Shown: positions 46,595 to 55,543 of the stretch, piece after piece
Position numbering within the stretch: the first letter of the stretch is position 1
How the letters are laid out: each line of letters opens with the position of its first letter
Assembly: GCA_036501625.1 (NCBI GenBank)
Contig: DASXZY010000009.1
Location: 1-64,000 of the forward strand
Direction of reading: 5' to 3'
Length of the DNA stretch: 64,000 nt
DNA from: Palsa-1400 sp036501625
Lineage (GTDB): Bacteria > Verrucomicrobiota > Verrucomicrobiia > Limisphaerales > Palsa-1400
The notes under the pieces: model-generated
What the model was told of the DNA's origin: nothing
Database searches by the model: none
The model's input: the letters and a program-made list of their open reading frames with translations, nothing else
Made by a program: the position numbers and the translations under genes

Positions 46595-48175
46595 ATGAAG
46601 ACAAAGACGCGCCGCCAGGCATCTCCGCAAAAAGCAAAACTTTCACGCTCCCGCCTCGGCAATGGGGCTTCCATCGCCCCGCCCGTGCCAGGCGTCTCGC
46701 CCAAGGCCGCGGCGTGGCTTGCGAAAGCCAAACACAATCTCATCGCGGGCAAGTGGGTTCCAGCCGCGTCCGGCAAATTATTCGATGTTTTCAATCCTGC
46801 CGATGGCTCCGTCATCGCGCGCGTCCCGGATAGCGACCGCGAGGACATCAACCGCGCCGTCGCGTCCGCCCGGCGAGCGTTCAATGCCCAGGCCTGGCGG
46901 CACATGACTCCCAGCGATCGCGGCAAAGTGATCTGGCGCATCGGCGATGCGATACTTGAGCACGCCGATGAACTTGCGGAATTGGAGTCCATCGATAACG
47001 GCAAGCCGCGAGCCGTCGCGCGCGGGGCCGATGTCCCACTGGCCGCCGATCTTTTCCATTACATGGCCGGATGGGCAACCAAGATCGAAGGCCAGACCAT
47101 TCCGATCAGCGTGCCCTACGCACCTGGCGCTCGCTTCCACGCTTTTACGCTACGCGAGCCGGTTGGCGTCGTGGGCCAGATCATTCCGTGGAATTTTCCG
47201 CTGCTGATGGCCGCCTGGAAATTCGGCCCTGCTCTCGCCACGGGCAATTGCGTCGTGCTCAAACCCGCCGAGCAAACGCCGCTCTCCGCCTTGCGCCTGG
47301 GCGAATTGCTCCTTGAGGCCGGCTTGCCCGAAGGCGTCGTCAACATCGTGACCGGTTTCGGTGAAACCGCCGGGGCCGCCCTAGCCGCGCATGATGATGT
47401 TGACAAGATCGCCTTCACCGGCTCGACCGAAGTGGGCCGGATTATCGTGCGCGCCGCCGCTGGAAACTTGAAAAAAGTGAGCCTCGAACTCGGTGGCAAG
47501 TCTCCCAATATTATCTTCCGCGACACCGCCGATCTCGGCGCCGCCATCAACGGCGCGGCCAGCGCCATTTTCTTCAATCACGGCCAATGCTGTTGCGCCG
47601 GTTCGCGCCTCATGGTCGAGGAAGCTGTCTTCGATTCCGTCGTCTCCGGCGTGGCTGAGCAGGCGAAAAAAATCAAAATTGGCCCCGGCCTCGACGCCGA
47701 CACTCAAATGGGCCCGCTCGTTTCCGAGGAGCAATTGAAACGCGTGACCGGTTACATGAACCAGGGCAAACAGGAAGGCGCCTGCTACGTGACCGGCGGC
47801 TCCCGCAAAGGCAGCCGCGGCTATTTTGTCGAGCCAACCGTCGTCAAGGACGTCAAGCCGAACATGAGCATCGTGCGCGAGGAAATCTTTGGCCCAGTCG
47901 TGGTGGCGGAATCGTTTTCCAGCGTGGACGAACTCGTCGCGCGCGCCAATCAAACCCAATACGGATTGGCGGCCGGCGTGTGGACGCGCGATCTTTCCAA
48001 AGCGCACCGGGTCGCCGCCGAGTTAAGGGCGGGCACCGTTTGGGTCAACTGCTACAATATATTTGACGCAGCCCTGCCCTTCGGCGGATACAAACAATCC
48101 GGCTGGGGCCGCGAAATGGGCCGCGAAGTCCTGAACCTCTACACGCAGACGAAAGCCGTCGTAGCAGGGCTTTAG
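46595..48175 (+). CDS. NAD(P)-dependent aldehyde dehydrogenase
   Basis: 526 aa, slightly long because of a basic N-terminal extension (MKTKTRRQASPQKAKLSRSR, residues 1-20). The general-base Glu motif LELGGKSPNII (about residues 297-307) and the catalytic Cys in FNHGQCCCAGSRL (about 326-338) are present, with the NAD site IPWNFPLLMAAWKFGPALAT and FTGSTEVGRII. It resembles betaine or phenylacetaldehyde-type ALDH1/2 family enzymes, so it oxidises an aldehyde to an acid; the substrate cannot be stated. It converges on the DUF58 gene with 12 bp between stops. Confidence 0.93.
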   Translation: MKTKTRRQASPQKAKLSRSRLGNGASIAPPVPGVSPKAAAWLAKAKHNLIAGKWVPAASGKLFDVFNPADGSVIARVPDSDREDINRAVASARRAFNAQAWRHMTPSDRGKVIWRIGDAILEHADELAELESIDNGKPRAVARGADVPLAADLFHYMAGWATKIEGQTIPISVPYAPGARFHAFTLREPVGVVGQIIPWNFPLLMAAWKFGPALATGNCVVLKPAEQTPLSALRLGELLLEAGLPEGVVNIVTGFGETAGAALAAHDDVDKIAFTGSTEVGRIIVRAAAGNLKKVSLELGGKSPNIIFRDTADLGAAINGAASAIFFNHGQCCCAGSRLMVEEAVFDSVVSGVAEQAKKIKIGPGLDADTQMGPLVSEEQLKRVTGYMNQGKQEGACYVTGGSRKGSRGYFVEPTVVKDVKPNMSIVREEIFGPVVVAESFSSVDELVARANQTQYGLAAGVWTRDLSKAHRVAAELRAGTVWVNCYNIFDAALPFGGYKQSGWGREMGREVLNLYTQTKAVVAGL

Positions 48176-48187
48176 CCGCAAGAGGGA

Positions 48188-49114
48188 TCAACCCCAAACT
48201 TCCGCCTGGCGCAATTGTTTTAGCAGGAGCTGTTCCAGCGGCGTTTCAGAGCTGACGCTAAAGAAAGTCATGCCGCGCCCCGAACAAAATTCGCGCAGGC
48301 GCTGGCAAAAGTTTTGCACCGTTTGCTGGTAGGCCTTAAGCCGGTATTTGCCGAACGTCACCTCCTGCATCGCTCCCGTCTCGGAATCCACCAGGCGCAA
48401 ATCGCCGTAGGCGCCCGGATTCAATTCCTCTGGCGACAGGATTTGCACCGCGTTCACCTGGAATCCCCGCCCGATCAGCGCGTTCAGCCCCGCTTCATAT
48501 CCGGCCGAATCTAGAAAATCGCTCAACACCACCGCCACGCCCGTTTGCCGCGAGGCCAGCGCGCCGCGCCGCAATCCCTCGTTCAAATCCGCCGCGCCGC
48601 GCGCTGTGATTTGTGAAAGATTCTGGAAATATTGCAGCGAAGATTTCCGCCCTCGAACCGCCCGCAATCCGCCCCGCGCCGCCAATTCCGCGCTCAACGC
48701 GGCGGCGTCCATGCCGGGCGCGGCGGGCGCGGCGTCCGGGAAAATATGCACCGTCACGCGGTCGAATCCGCACAACGCTACGTAGCCAACCGCCGCCGCG
48801 ACCTGGCGGGCGAAATCGAACTTCGGCGGCGCGCCGAAATTCATGGACTCACTGGCGTCAAGAAAAATGCGGACGGGCAGTTCGCGTTCCTCCTCGTAAA
48901 GTTTGAGAAAAAGTTTGTCCAGCCGCCCGTAGAGGTTCCAATCGAGGTGTCGAAAATCGTCGCCCGCCACGTAACTGCGAAAATCGGCAAACTCCACTGA
49001 TTGCCCGCGGGCCTTGCTGCGGCGTTCGCCCTTGGCGGAACTCTTGGAGCGCCGCGCGGCCAGCAATTGAAACTGCTCCAGCCGCCGCAAAAGTTCAGGA
49101 GTCAGCAGCGCCAT
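48188..49114 (-). CDS. DUF58 (vWA-like) protein
   Basis: 308 aa. The family signature DFRHLDWNLYGRLDKLFLKL is at about residues 52-71, followed by EEERELPVRIFLDASESMNF, the start of the vWA-like domain with the DxSxS-like metal site. It contains no membrane helix. DUF58 proteins are encoded with MoxR ATPases and are thought to assist metal-cofactor insertion or assembly of secreted complexes. It starts 8 bp after the moxR stop and ends the operon. Confidence 0.92.
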   Translation of the reverse strand: MALLTPELLRRLEQFQLLAARRSKSSAKGERRSKARGQSVEFADFRSYVAGDDFRHLDWNLYGRLDKLFLKLYEEERELPVRIFLDASESMNFGAPPKFDFARQVAAAVGYVALCGFDRVTVHIFPDAAPAAPGMDAAALSAELAARGGLRAVRGRKSSLQYFQNLSQITARGAADLNEGLRRGALASRQTGVAVVLSDFLDSAGYEAGLNALIGRGFQVNAVQILSPEELNPGAYGDLRLVDSETGAMQEVTFGKYRLKAYQQTVQNFCQRLREFCSGRGMTFFSVSSETPLEQLLLKQLRQAEVWG

Positions 49115-49122
49115 GGCCGGCC

Positions 49123-50124
49123 CTATGCTGCGACCGCCGCGGCGTCCCTCGGCACGTCCTTCAATATCTGCGTGATGATGTGGTCAGTCGTGATGCCCTC
49201 CGCCTCGGCCTCGAAATTCAAAATCAGCCGGTGCCGCAGCGCCGCCGCTGCCACCGCGTGAATATCCTCGAAGCTGACATTGAATCGCCCAAGCGTGAGC
49301 GCGCGCACCTTGGCCGCCAGCAATAGCGTTTGCCCCCCGCGCGGGCTGCTCCCAAATCGCAAATACTGGTTGGCAATCGGCGCGGCCGTTTCCGTCTTCG
49401 GATGCGTCCCCAGCACCAGCCGCACGGCGTAATCCTTCACGTGCGACGCCACCGGGACCTGGCGCACCAGCTTTTGCAATTCCACGATTTGCTCCTTGGC
49501 CACCACGCGGTTGATCTCCACTTTCGCGCCCTCGGTCGTGCGGGTCAGCACTTCCGTCAATTCCTCCCCGGTCGGGTAGCCCACGATCAATTTGAAAAAG
49601 AACCGATCCAATTGCGCTTCGGGCAGCGGATACGTCCCTTCCTGGTCAATGGGGTTTTGCGTGGCCAGCACGAAAAACGGCTCGGCCAGCTTGCGGATCT
49701 CCCCGCCGGCCGTGACGCTTTTTTCCTGCATCGCTTCCAGCATGGCCGATTGCGTTTTGGGGGTCGCGCGGTTAATTTCATCGGCCAGCACGAGATGGGC
49801 GAAAATCGGGCCGCGCTGAAATTGGAACTCGCGCCGCCCCCCTGGCGTTTCCATGACGATGTTGGTGCCGAGAATATCGGCCGGCATGAGGTCCGGGGTG
49901 AATTGGATGCGGTTGAAGCTCATGTCGAGCACCTCGCTCAAGGTGCGGACGAGGAGGGTTTTGCCCAGGCCCGGCACGCCTTCCAGCAGCACGTGCCCGC
50001 CGCCAAAAATGGCGATCAGCGTGCCATCGACGATTTCCTGATGGCCGACGATCACTTTGCCAATTTCCGCGCGAAGCGACAAATAAGCCGCGCGAAAGGA
50101 TTCGATTTGCTCTTCGGTGCTCAT
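49123..50124 (-). CDS. MoxR-family AAA+ ATPase
   Basis: 333 aa. Walker A GVPGLGKTLLVRTLSEVLDM (about residues 45-64), Walker B LVLADEINRATPKTQSAMLE, and sensor 1 FFVLATQNPIDQEGTYPLPE are present. Its arginine-finger and lid residues follow at LGTHPKTETAAPI and YLRFGSSPRGGQTLLLAAKV. MoxR ATPases act as chaperones for vWA-domain partners, here the DUF58 protein downstream. The gene is preceded by about 450 bp of sequence without a gene. Confidence 0.95.
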   Translation of the reverse strand: MSTEEQIESFRAAYLSLRAEIGKVIVGHQEIVDGTLIAIFGGGHVLLEGVPGLGKTLLVRTLSEVLDMSFNRIQFTPDLMPADILGTNIVMETPGGRREFQFQRGPIFAHLVLADEINRATPKTQSAMLEAMQEKSVTAGGEIRKLAEPFFVLATQNPIDQEGTYPLPEAQLDRFFFKLIVGYPTGEELTEVLTRTTEGAKVEINRVVAKEQIVELQKLVRQVPVASHVKDYAVRLVLGTHPKTETAAPIANQYLRFGSSPRGGQTLLLAAKVRALTLGRFNVSFEDIHAVAAAALRHRLILNFEAEAEGITTDHIITQILKDVPRDAAAVAA

Positions 50125-50580
50125 GTTTTAAATCCTTGCTGTTTGCTTGAAACCATAGCTACACGCTCCCCCGCGAAAAGCAATCTGTTTTTGCCCGGCA
50201 GAGATTTCCGCGGCCAGCCCGGGCTGAACCGCAGCCTTGTCCCGCCAGCACAATGCAATTCGGTTATGCGGGAGAGGCGAGCGCCGCGAGCGCCCTGTTA
50301 TTGGCGAGGTTGAGGCCGTCACACTCTAAAATGCAAAAGGCGTTCATCCACTCCAAATTGCGTAGCGGCATGTTCTCCTCGTAATTCTCAAGCTTTTCGT
50401 GTTAAACCGCATAAGAAAAGCGCCACATCCCCAAGACGGGCTTCAGTTCAGGAAGGTGCAAAGACACGCCGCCAATTTGCTTGGGCGTCAATTACCGCCG
50501 CAAATTCAAGCAACTTCTCTTTCGCAGATTGAACTGGCAGATCAAGCGCGGCGTTTTGGTCCGCCCGCCGAGGCGGGCCC
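50125..50580. other. Non-coding gap between moxR and the DoxX-like gene
   Basis: 456 bp. No gene is supported. The only clear structure is the hairpin at 50563-50578. The rest is probably the promoter region of moxR-DUF58. Confidence 0.5.
50563..50578 (-). terminator. GC-rich hairpin downstream of the DoxX-like gene
   Basis: GCCCGCC (50563-50569) and GGCGGGC (50572-50578) pair perfectly around a 2-nt loop, 3 bp after the DoxX-like stop on the minus strand. No T run follows, so it may act as a stabiliser or a partial terminator. Confidence 0.4.
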
Positions 50581-50955
50581 TCAATCCCCCAGCAGCCCCG
50601 CAAACGCTCTCCGGTACGCCCACAACAAAAACAGCGCAATAAGCGCGATCACAATCGCCATTGGCAGGGACGTGTGATCGAGGAATATCGAGTAAAATAA
50701 AATATTCACGATCACCGGCCCCAAAAGCGTCAAGCCCAGCGGCACTTTTTTGCCGATGAGCAGGAGCGCGCCGCCGGCCACCTCAAAACATTTGACGGCG
50801 TAGATGTAGCCGCTGCCGAAAAGCGCGGCCATGAATTCGCCCGCGTGGCCCTTGGGCGGCGGCGGGGTTGGCATCAAGTGCAGAAGCGTAACCAGCCCGA
50901 ACACAAAAAATACCAGCCCCAGCAAAACGCGGGCAATGATGGTTGCAATTTTCAT
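50581..50955 (-). CDS. DoxX-like small membrane protein
   Basis: 124 aa with four hydrophobic helices, starting VLLGLVFFVFGLVTLLHLMP and including the loop HAGEFMAALFGSGYIYAVKC with the conserved FEVAGGALLLIGKKVPLGLT pattern. This fits the DoxX family, whose members are thought to take part in redox or membrane-quinol processes. It ends 3 bp before a GC-rich hairpin and lies 16 bp after the pirin gene on the same strand, so both may be one operon. Confidence 0.75.
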   Translation of the reverse strand: MKIATIIARVLLGLVFFVFGLVTLLHLMPTPPPPKGHAGEFMAALFGSGYIYAVKCFEVAGGALLLIGKKVPLGLTLLGPVIVNILFYSIFLDHTSLPMAIVIALIALFLLWAYRRAFAGLLGD

Positions 50956-50971
50956 CGTGGCCTTTCTATTT

Positions 50972-51667
50972 TCAGTTTAGGTCAAATATAAGCACTTGCG
51001 AAGGCTTCGACGCGCTCAATTCCAACGCGCCTTCCTCGCTGATGGCCGCGGCGGCGCCCCCCGCCAGCTTCTTGCCGTTCAGCGTGAGTTCGCCTTCGGC
51101 AACATGCACCCACGCATGGCGCCCGCGCGCGAGCGGAAGCGCGGCGCGGTCTCCGCTCTTGAATTTGGCCAGCCAAAGATCGGCGTCCTGATGGATGGCA
51201 ATCGAGCCGTCGCGGCCCGTCTTGCTCGCGACCAGGCGCGGCACACCCGCGGGCGCGTCCGTCATCGATTTCTCCGCGTAGCGCGGCGTGACGCCCATGG
51301 CATCCGGCTGAATCCAGATTTGCAGCAAATGCACCGCCTCATCTTTGGACGGATTGAACTCGCTGTGGCGCACGCCCGATCCGGCCGCCATGTATTGCAC
51401 CTCGCCGGGGCGGATGACTCGCCCGTTGCCCATCGAATCCTTATGTTCCAGGGCGCCGCTCAGGACATAAGTGATGATTTCCATATCGCGATGCGGATGC
51501 GTGCCGAAGCCCATGCCGGGCATGACAAGGTCATCGTTAATCACGCGCAGGCTGCGAAAGCCCATCCATTCCGGGTCGTAATAATCCGCGAAACTGAACG
51601 TGTGCCAGGAATCCAGCCACCCGTGTTCGGCGTGGCCCCTTTCGTTTGCTTTTCTAATTTTCATCAT
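50972..51667 (-). CDS. Pirin-family protein (YhhW-like)
   Basis: 231 aa, the length of the YhhW/quercetin-2,3-dioxygenase-like group. The cupin metal ligands are seen in FGTHPHRDMEIITYVLSGAL (His, His, Glu) and MAAGSGVRHSEF (His). The start is MMKIRKANERGHAEHGWLDS, typical for this family. Pirins are cytoplasmic metal-binding cupins, with some known to oxidise flavonoids. It lies directly upstream of the DoxX-like gene. Confidence 0.92.
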   Translation of the reverse strand: MMKIRKANERGHAEHGWLDSWHTFSFADYYDPEWMGFRSLRVINDDLVMPGMGFGTHPHRDMEIITYVLSGALEHKDSMGNGRVIRPGEVQYMAAGSGVRHSEFNPSKDEAVHLLQIWIQPDAMGVTPRYAEKSMTDAPAGVPRLVASKTGRDGSIAIHQDADLWLAKFKSGDRAALPLARGRHAWVHVAEGELTLNGKKLAGGAAAAISEEGALELSASKPSQVLIFDLN

Positions 51668-51773
51668 GGCTCAAACATTGCACAACACCGGCCGGCCTGT
51701 GAAAGACCAAGTTTCTTGACTGAGTATAACTTAGAGTTCTGCTTGGCAAGAGGCATCCCGCGCGCAAGATCAC

Positions 51774-52223
51774 TCAGCGGCAGACATTTGGAAGCTCGTT
51801 GAAGGTGAGCCAAAAGCCTTTAATGAGCTTGGCGAGGTCAACGCGGCTTTCAGTTCCTTGCGGCTTCACGACGAAGGCGTTGACGCCAAGCCGGTAGGTG
51901 TTTTCGACGTCCTCCGGGTTGGCGGAAGAGGAGAGCATAATGGTCGGGAGACAGGACAAATTCTCCTGTTTCTTGAGCCATTGCAGAACTTCAATGCCGG
52001 TCTTGCGCGGCATTTTGACGTCGAGAACCAGCAAAGTGGGAAAGGGAAATTTGTCACGGTCCGCGAATTCTCCGGCGCCCGAAAGATAATCAATGGCCTG
52101 CTGGCCGTCGTTGACGACTTGAAGGCGATTATCGACCCGCGCCGATTCGAACGCATGTTTAAAAAGAAAGACATCGTTCGGATCATCTTCCGCAAGCAGA
52201 ACAGTTTGCGCGTTTATGTTCAT
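51774..52223 (-). CDS. CheY-like response regulator (Rcp-type)
   Basis: 149 aa from the ATG at 52223 (MNINAQTVLLAEDDPNDVFL); a longer frame upstream would overlap the kinase. The receiver domain is complete: acidic pair in AEDDPND, phospho-acceptor Asp in LLVLDVKMPRKTGIEVL, Ser/Thr in IMLSSSANPEDV and the Lys in AFVVKPQG. There is no output domain. The PNDVFLF and LVLDVKMPRK forms are typical of regulators linked to PAS or phytochrome kinases. It starts 4 bp after the histidine kinase and is its likely partner. Confidence 0.95.
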   Translation of the reverse strand: MNINAQTVLLAEDDPNDVFLFKHAFESARVDNRLQVVNDGQQAIDYLSGAGEFADRDKFPFPTLLVLDVKMPRKTGIEVLQWLKKQENLSCLPTIMLSSSANPEDVENTYRLGVNAFVVKPQGTESRVDLAKLIKGFWLTFNELPNVCR

Positions 52224-52227
52224 GTCT

Positions 52228-54128
52228 TTATGGGCGCCGCAGTTGCAACCAGAAACAGCTTCCCTGGCCAAGCTCGGATTGAACCCCGGTTTGACCATGC
52301 ATTCTCTCAACAGCTTTGCGGACAATGGCCAGGCCTATGCCGGTTCCAGGATACGAGGTGCTATGCACCCTTTGAAACATGTGGAACAAGCGGTCCTGCT
52401 CTTTTTTGTTGATGCCAATCCCATTGTCCTTAAAGCAAAGACGGACACCGGCCTCGTTTTGTTCAGCATAAACGCTCACCTCCGCCACAGCGCCTGCCGG
52501 AACGAACTTGACAGCATTTTCCAGCAGGTTGGCGATGCACTGCGTCAGGGAAGGCGGATTCGCGCTGACATGCGGCAACGGGCGCTGAATTTTGATGACA
52601 GCTTTGGGCGGTTGCAATTCAAGCCGCTCGCCAATAATCGTGTCTATGAGATGCTCGACGTCCACAGCTTCAAGCCGGATGGGCGAGCGCGAGATGCGGG
52701 TGAACTCGAGCAAGTCAAGCACCAGCCTGTCCAGGCGGCGGGACGACTCGATGGTTCGCCTAAGAAGTTCCACGTCTTCGGGGGCAAGTTTGTCTCTCCC
52801 GTGTTCTAGCACGATTTCGTTAAAGCTTTGGATCGTCCGCAGAGGCGCCCGCATGTCGTGAGTCAAGCTGTAGGAAAAAGCTTCCAATTCGGCCACGGCC
52901 TTCTGCAATTCGTGCGTCCTTTCCGCCACCTTTTCTTCCAAAGCCTGCGCGTGGGTCGCAAGCCTTTGGTTGGCCTCTGCCAGGGCATGCTCGTTCCGGT
53001 TGCGCTCAGTAATGTCGCGGGCGATCTTGGACGCTCCTATATGTGCCCTTCCTTATCCTTGATGGGAGAAATGCTGAGCGAAACAGGAATGTTCCTGCCG
53101 TCTTTGGCCATTCGAATGGTTTCAAAATGCCGTATTCGTTCGCCTTTGCGGAGCCGCGCGAGAATTTCGTCCTCCTGAGGCTGCAATTCTTGCGGGATTA
53201 TTTTCTTAATGGATTGACCCACCATCTCATCCTGAGTGTAGCCGAAAATTTGTTGCGCCCCTTCATTCCAACTCGTGACTATGCCTTCAAGATTCTTGCC
53301 CACGATGGCGTCATCTGAGTTTTGGATGATGGCGGCCAGGCGCAACGCAACCAATTCCGCCGCCCGCCGGTGGCCAACGTCGCGAAATACCAGCACGACG
53401 CCCTTCAATTCTGTCCCGCCTGCCCGGATTGGCGAACCGCTGTCTTCAATCGGGCGTTCCTGCCCGTCTTTGGAAATTAAGAGGGTGTGGTTTGCGAGCG
53501 CCACCACCTTCCTTTCCGTCAGCGCCTTGGTCACTGGGTTTTCGCATTTCTTCCTCGTGAATTCATTGATGATGTTAAACGCCTTGTCCAGCGGGGCGCC
53601 GAGAGCCTCCCGCGCTTCCCATCCGGTCAAACTCTCAGCGGCAGAATTCATAAATGTGATCCTGCCCAAATTGTCGGTCGCGATCACGGCATCGCCGATG
53701 CTTCCCAAAGTGATGCGAAACCGCTCCTCGCTTTGGGCTACGCTTTCGTGCGCCCGCACTTCACCCGTAATGTCCCGGGCGATTTGCGAGGCTCCGACGA
53801 CTTTGCCTTCGGAAGTGATGATTGGAGAAACCGTGAGAGAGATGTTCAAGTGGGCGCCGTTCTTGGCCTTGCGGATTGTCTCGTAATGACGGATTCGCTC
53901 TCCCCTTCTTATTCGCTGCAAGATAAAAGCCTCTTCATCCTGGTTTCCATCAGGAATAAGCATGGTTGCTGGCTGCCCTACCGCTTCCTGGACTGTGTAG
54001 CCGAAAATTCCCTGAGCTGCGGCGTTCCAACTGCAAATTGTGCCATCAAGATTCTTGGTCATGATCGCATCATCGGAAGATTCTACGATCGCTCCCAGCA
54101 ACTCTTTGGCGTTCTCTAGCGGATTCAT
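52228..54128 (-). pseudogene. PAS-domain sensor histidine kinase, split by a single-base frameshift
   Basis: The 5' part (53037-54128, 363 aa) holds three PAS domains: LENAKELLGAIVESSDDAIM, then EERFRITLGSIGDAVIATDN and AAIIQNSDDAIVGKNLEGIV. It stops at 53037-53039. In another frame the sequence goes on directly: GASKIARDITERNRNEHALA, a coiled segment, and then the transmitter in 52228-52941, with H-box FSYSLTHDMRAPLRTIQSFN, N-box NLLENAVKFV, G1 DNGIGI and G2 GTGIGLAIV. One base seems missing at about 53039-53042, where HIVGASK would be expected. Restored, it would be about 630 aa. No membrane segment is seen, so it senses an intracellular signal. Confidence 0.85.
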
Positions 54129-54524
54129 GGGCTTGCCCTTAACCCTAACTGTACTGGTTGATCTGCATTCTTCAAGCAGAACCTTCTTCTTGCGTGCGCC
54201 GCAGTCAAAACTGTGGCGTTCCCAACCACAACAACTTTAGCATTCTCCTTTGGGCGGGAATTCAACATCCGTGGCTTTCAGCGCCATGTTTTCCCAGGCC
54301 ACCGGTGTGCTGGACGCAGCCGGCACAATGTCCATGCTGGGTTTCAGGTTGGCTGGCTTGGCCGCATTGCGGCGTCGGCTTGGCAAAAGCCCGGCCGGCA
54401 AGGCGAGAATCGCAAATCTTCATAACCCGCCAAGAACTGTCCGGCCAGTTTTTCTTTTGAAAATGCGTCCCTTGACATTCTTCCCATGTTCGACCACAGT
54501 TGGGCTGTTAATTTTGTAATCGTT
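54129..54524. other. Divergent intergenic region between histidine kinase and pqqA
   Basis: 396 bp without a supported gene. It should hold the promoters of the kinase-regulator pair (minus) and the pqq operon (plus). I see no clear operator or riboswitch. Confidence 0.5.
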
Positions 54525-54620
54525 ATGAAAAAAGTTAAAGCTCGCAAGCAGTGGAAGAAACCGCAAGTCAAAGCCGTCCAACTTTGTTGTGAGTGTACGG
54601 CTTACGTCGGCGCGGAATAA
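54525..54620 (+). CDS. pqqA: PQQ precursor peptide PqqA
   Basis: 31 aa: MKKVKARKQWKKPQVKAVQL then CCECTAYVGAE. The crosslinked residues of PqqA, Glu and Tyr in the pattern E-x3-Y, are at Glu23 and Tyr27. In PQQ synthesis PqqE joins the two side chains, and they become the PQQ skeleton. The leader is unusually basic, and three cysteines (21, 22, 24) flank the Glu, which is uncommon. pqqB follows at once. Too short for most ORF calling, but the context leaves little doubt. Confidence 0.9.
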   Translation: MKKVKARKQWKKPQVKAVQLCCECTAYVGAE

Positions 54621-54628
54621 TTCGCTCT

Positions 54629-55543
54629 TTGTTCCAAGGCCTGGAGGCCGCTATTCGTGTTCTGCTGTTAGGGGTTGCTGCGGGCGGAGGCCTGCCGCAG
54701 TGGAACTGCGCCTGCGCCAATTGCCAGCAGGCGAGGCGCGGTGTCATCCGGCCCCAAACCCAGTCTTCCGTCGCCATTGGCGATGAGCGCGGCCATTGGT
54801 TCCTAGTCAATGCTTCGCCAGATTTGTCTGCCCAGATATTAGCCCATCCTGACTTGGGGCCGCAGCCCGGCTCCTCGCGCAATTCTCCCATCGCGGGTGT
54901 TTTCCTGAGCAGTGCCGACGTGGATCACGTCACGGGTTTGCTTTCTTTGCGGGAGGGAAACGCGCTCCGCATTTATGCCACTCCCGCCATTCAGCAGGCG
55001 GCTTCCATTCTAGTTGACCCTGTCTTGCAGTCTTTTTGCGGCGTGGCTTGGGGCTTGCCTCGCCAGGGCGAGGGGTTGCAAGGGCCTGATGGCGGTGAAA
55101 CTTCCCTGAAGGCTCGCGTCATCCTGCTTCCTGGACATGCTCCCCGTTACGCCCCCAATGACTCCAAAGGCGATTATACAGCGGCCTGGCAATTCCTGGA
55201 CGAACGCACCGGCGGACGGCTGCTGGTAGCGCCTGGGGTGTCGGAGTTGACCGGCCCGTTGGAGGATGCGGCCAAGGAATCCGATGCCGTACTCCTGGAC
55301 GGCACATTTTGGCGCCAGGACGAGTTGAGCGACATCCGGCCCGGCGCTCCCAAAGCCTGGGAAATGGGCCACAAGCCGATCAAAGATGGCACGCTGCCTT
55401 TTCTCGCTTCTCTTCCCGGCCGCCGAATTTATATCCATATCAACAACACAAATCCCATCTTCGATCCCGCCTCGCCCGAACGCGCCGCGGTCGAAGCGGC
55501 TGGCGTCGCCGTTGGCCATGATGGGATGACCTTCGATCTATGA
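54629..55543 (+). CDS. pqqB: PqqB, metallo-beta-lactamase-like PQQ biosynthesis protein
   Basis: 304 aa from a TTG at 54629, 8 bp after pqqA, the normal length for PqqB. A GTG at 54593 is an alternative that would overlap pqqA. The N-terminal core is IRVLLLGVAAGGGLPQWNCA, the family hallmark, and the metal-site region is LSSADVDHVTGLLSLREGNA. Other conserved segments are VLLDGTFWRQDEL and GRRIYIHINNTNPI. PqqB is reported to oxidise the PqqE/PqqD product at the tyrosine ring. The stop overlaps the pqqC start by ATGA. Confidence 0.93.
   Translation: MFQGLEAAIRVLLLGVAAGGGLPQWNCACANCQQARRGVIRPQTQSSVAIGDERGHWFLVNASPDLSAQILAHPDLGPQPGSSRNSPIAGVFLSSADVDHVTGLLSLREGNALRIYATPAIQQAASILVDPVLQSFCGVAWGLPRQGEGLQGPDGGETSLKARVILLPGHAPRYAPNDSKGDYTAAWQFLDERTGGRLLVAPGVSELTGPLEDAAKESDAVLLDGTFWRQDELSDIRPGAPKAWEMGHKPIKDGTLPFLASLPGRRIYIHINNTNPIFDPASPERAAVEAAGVAVGHDGMTFDL

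Noticed and set aside
54250..54519. 89-aa frame before pqqA
   Set aside because: No family similarity and low coding quality; it lies in the divergent promoter region.
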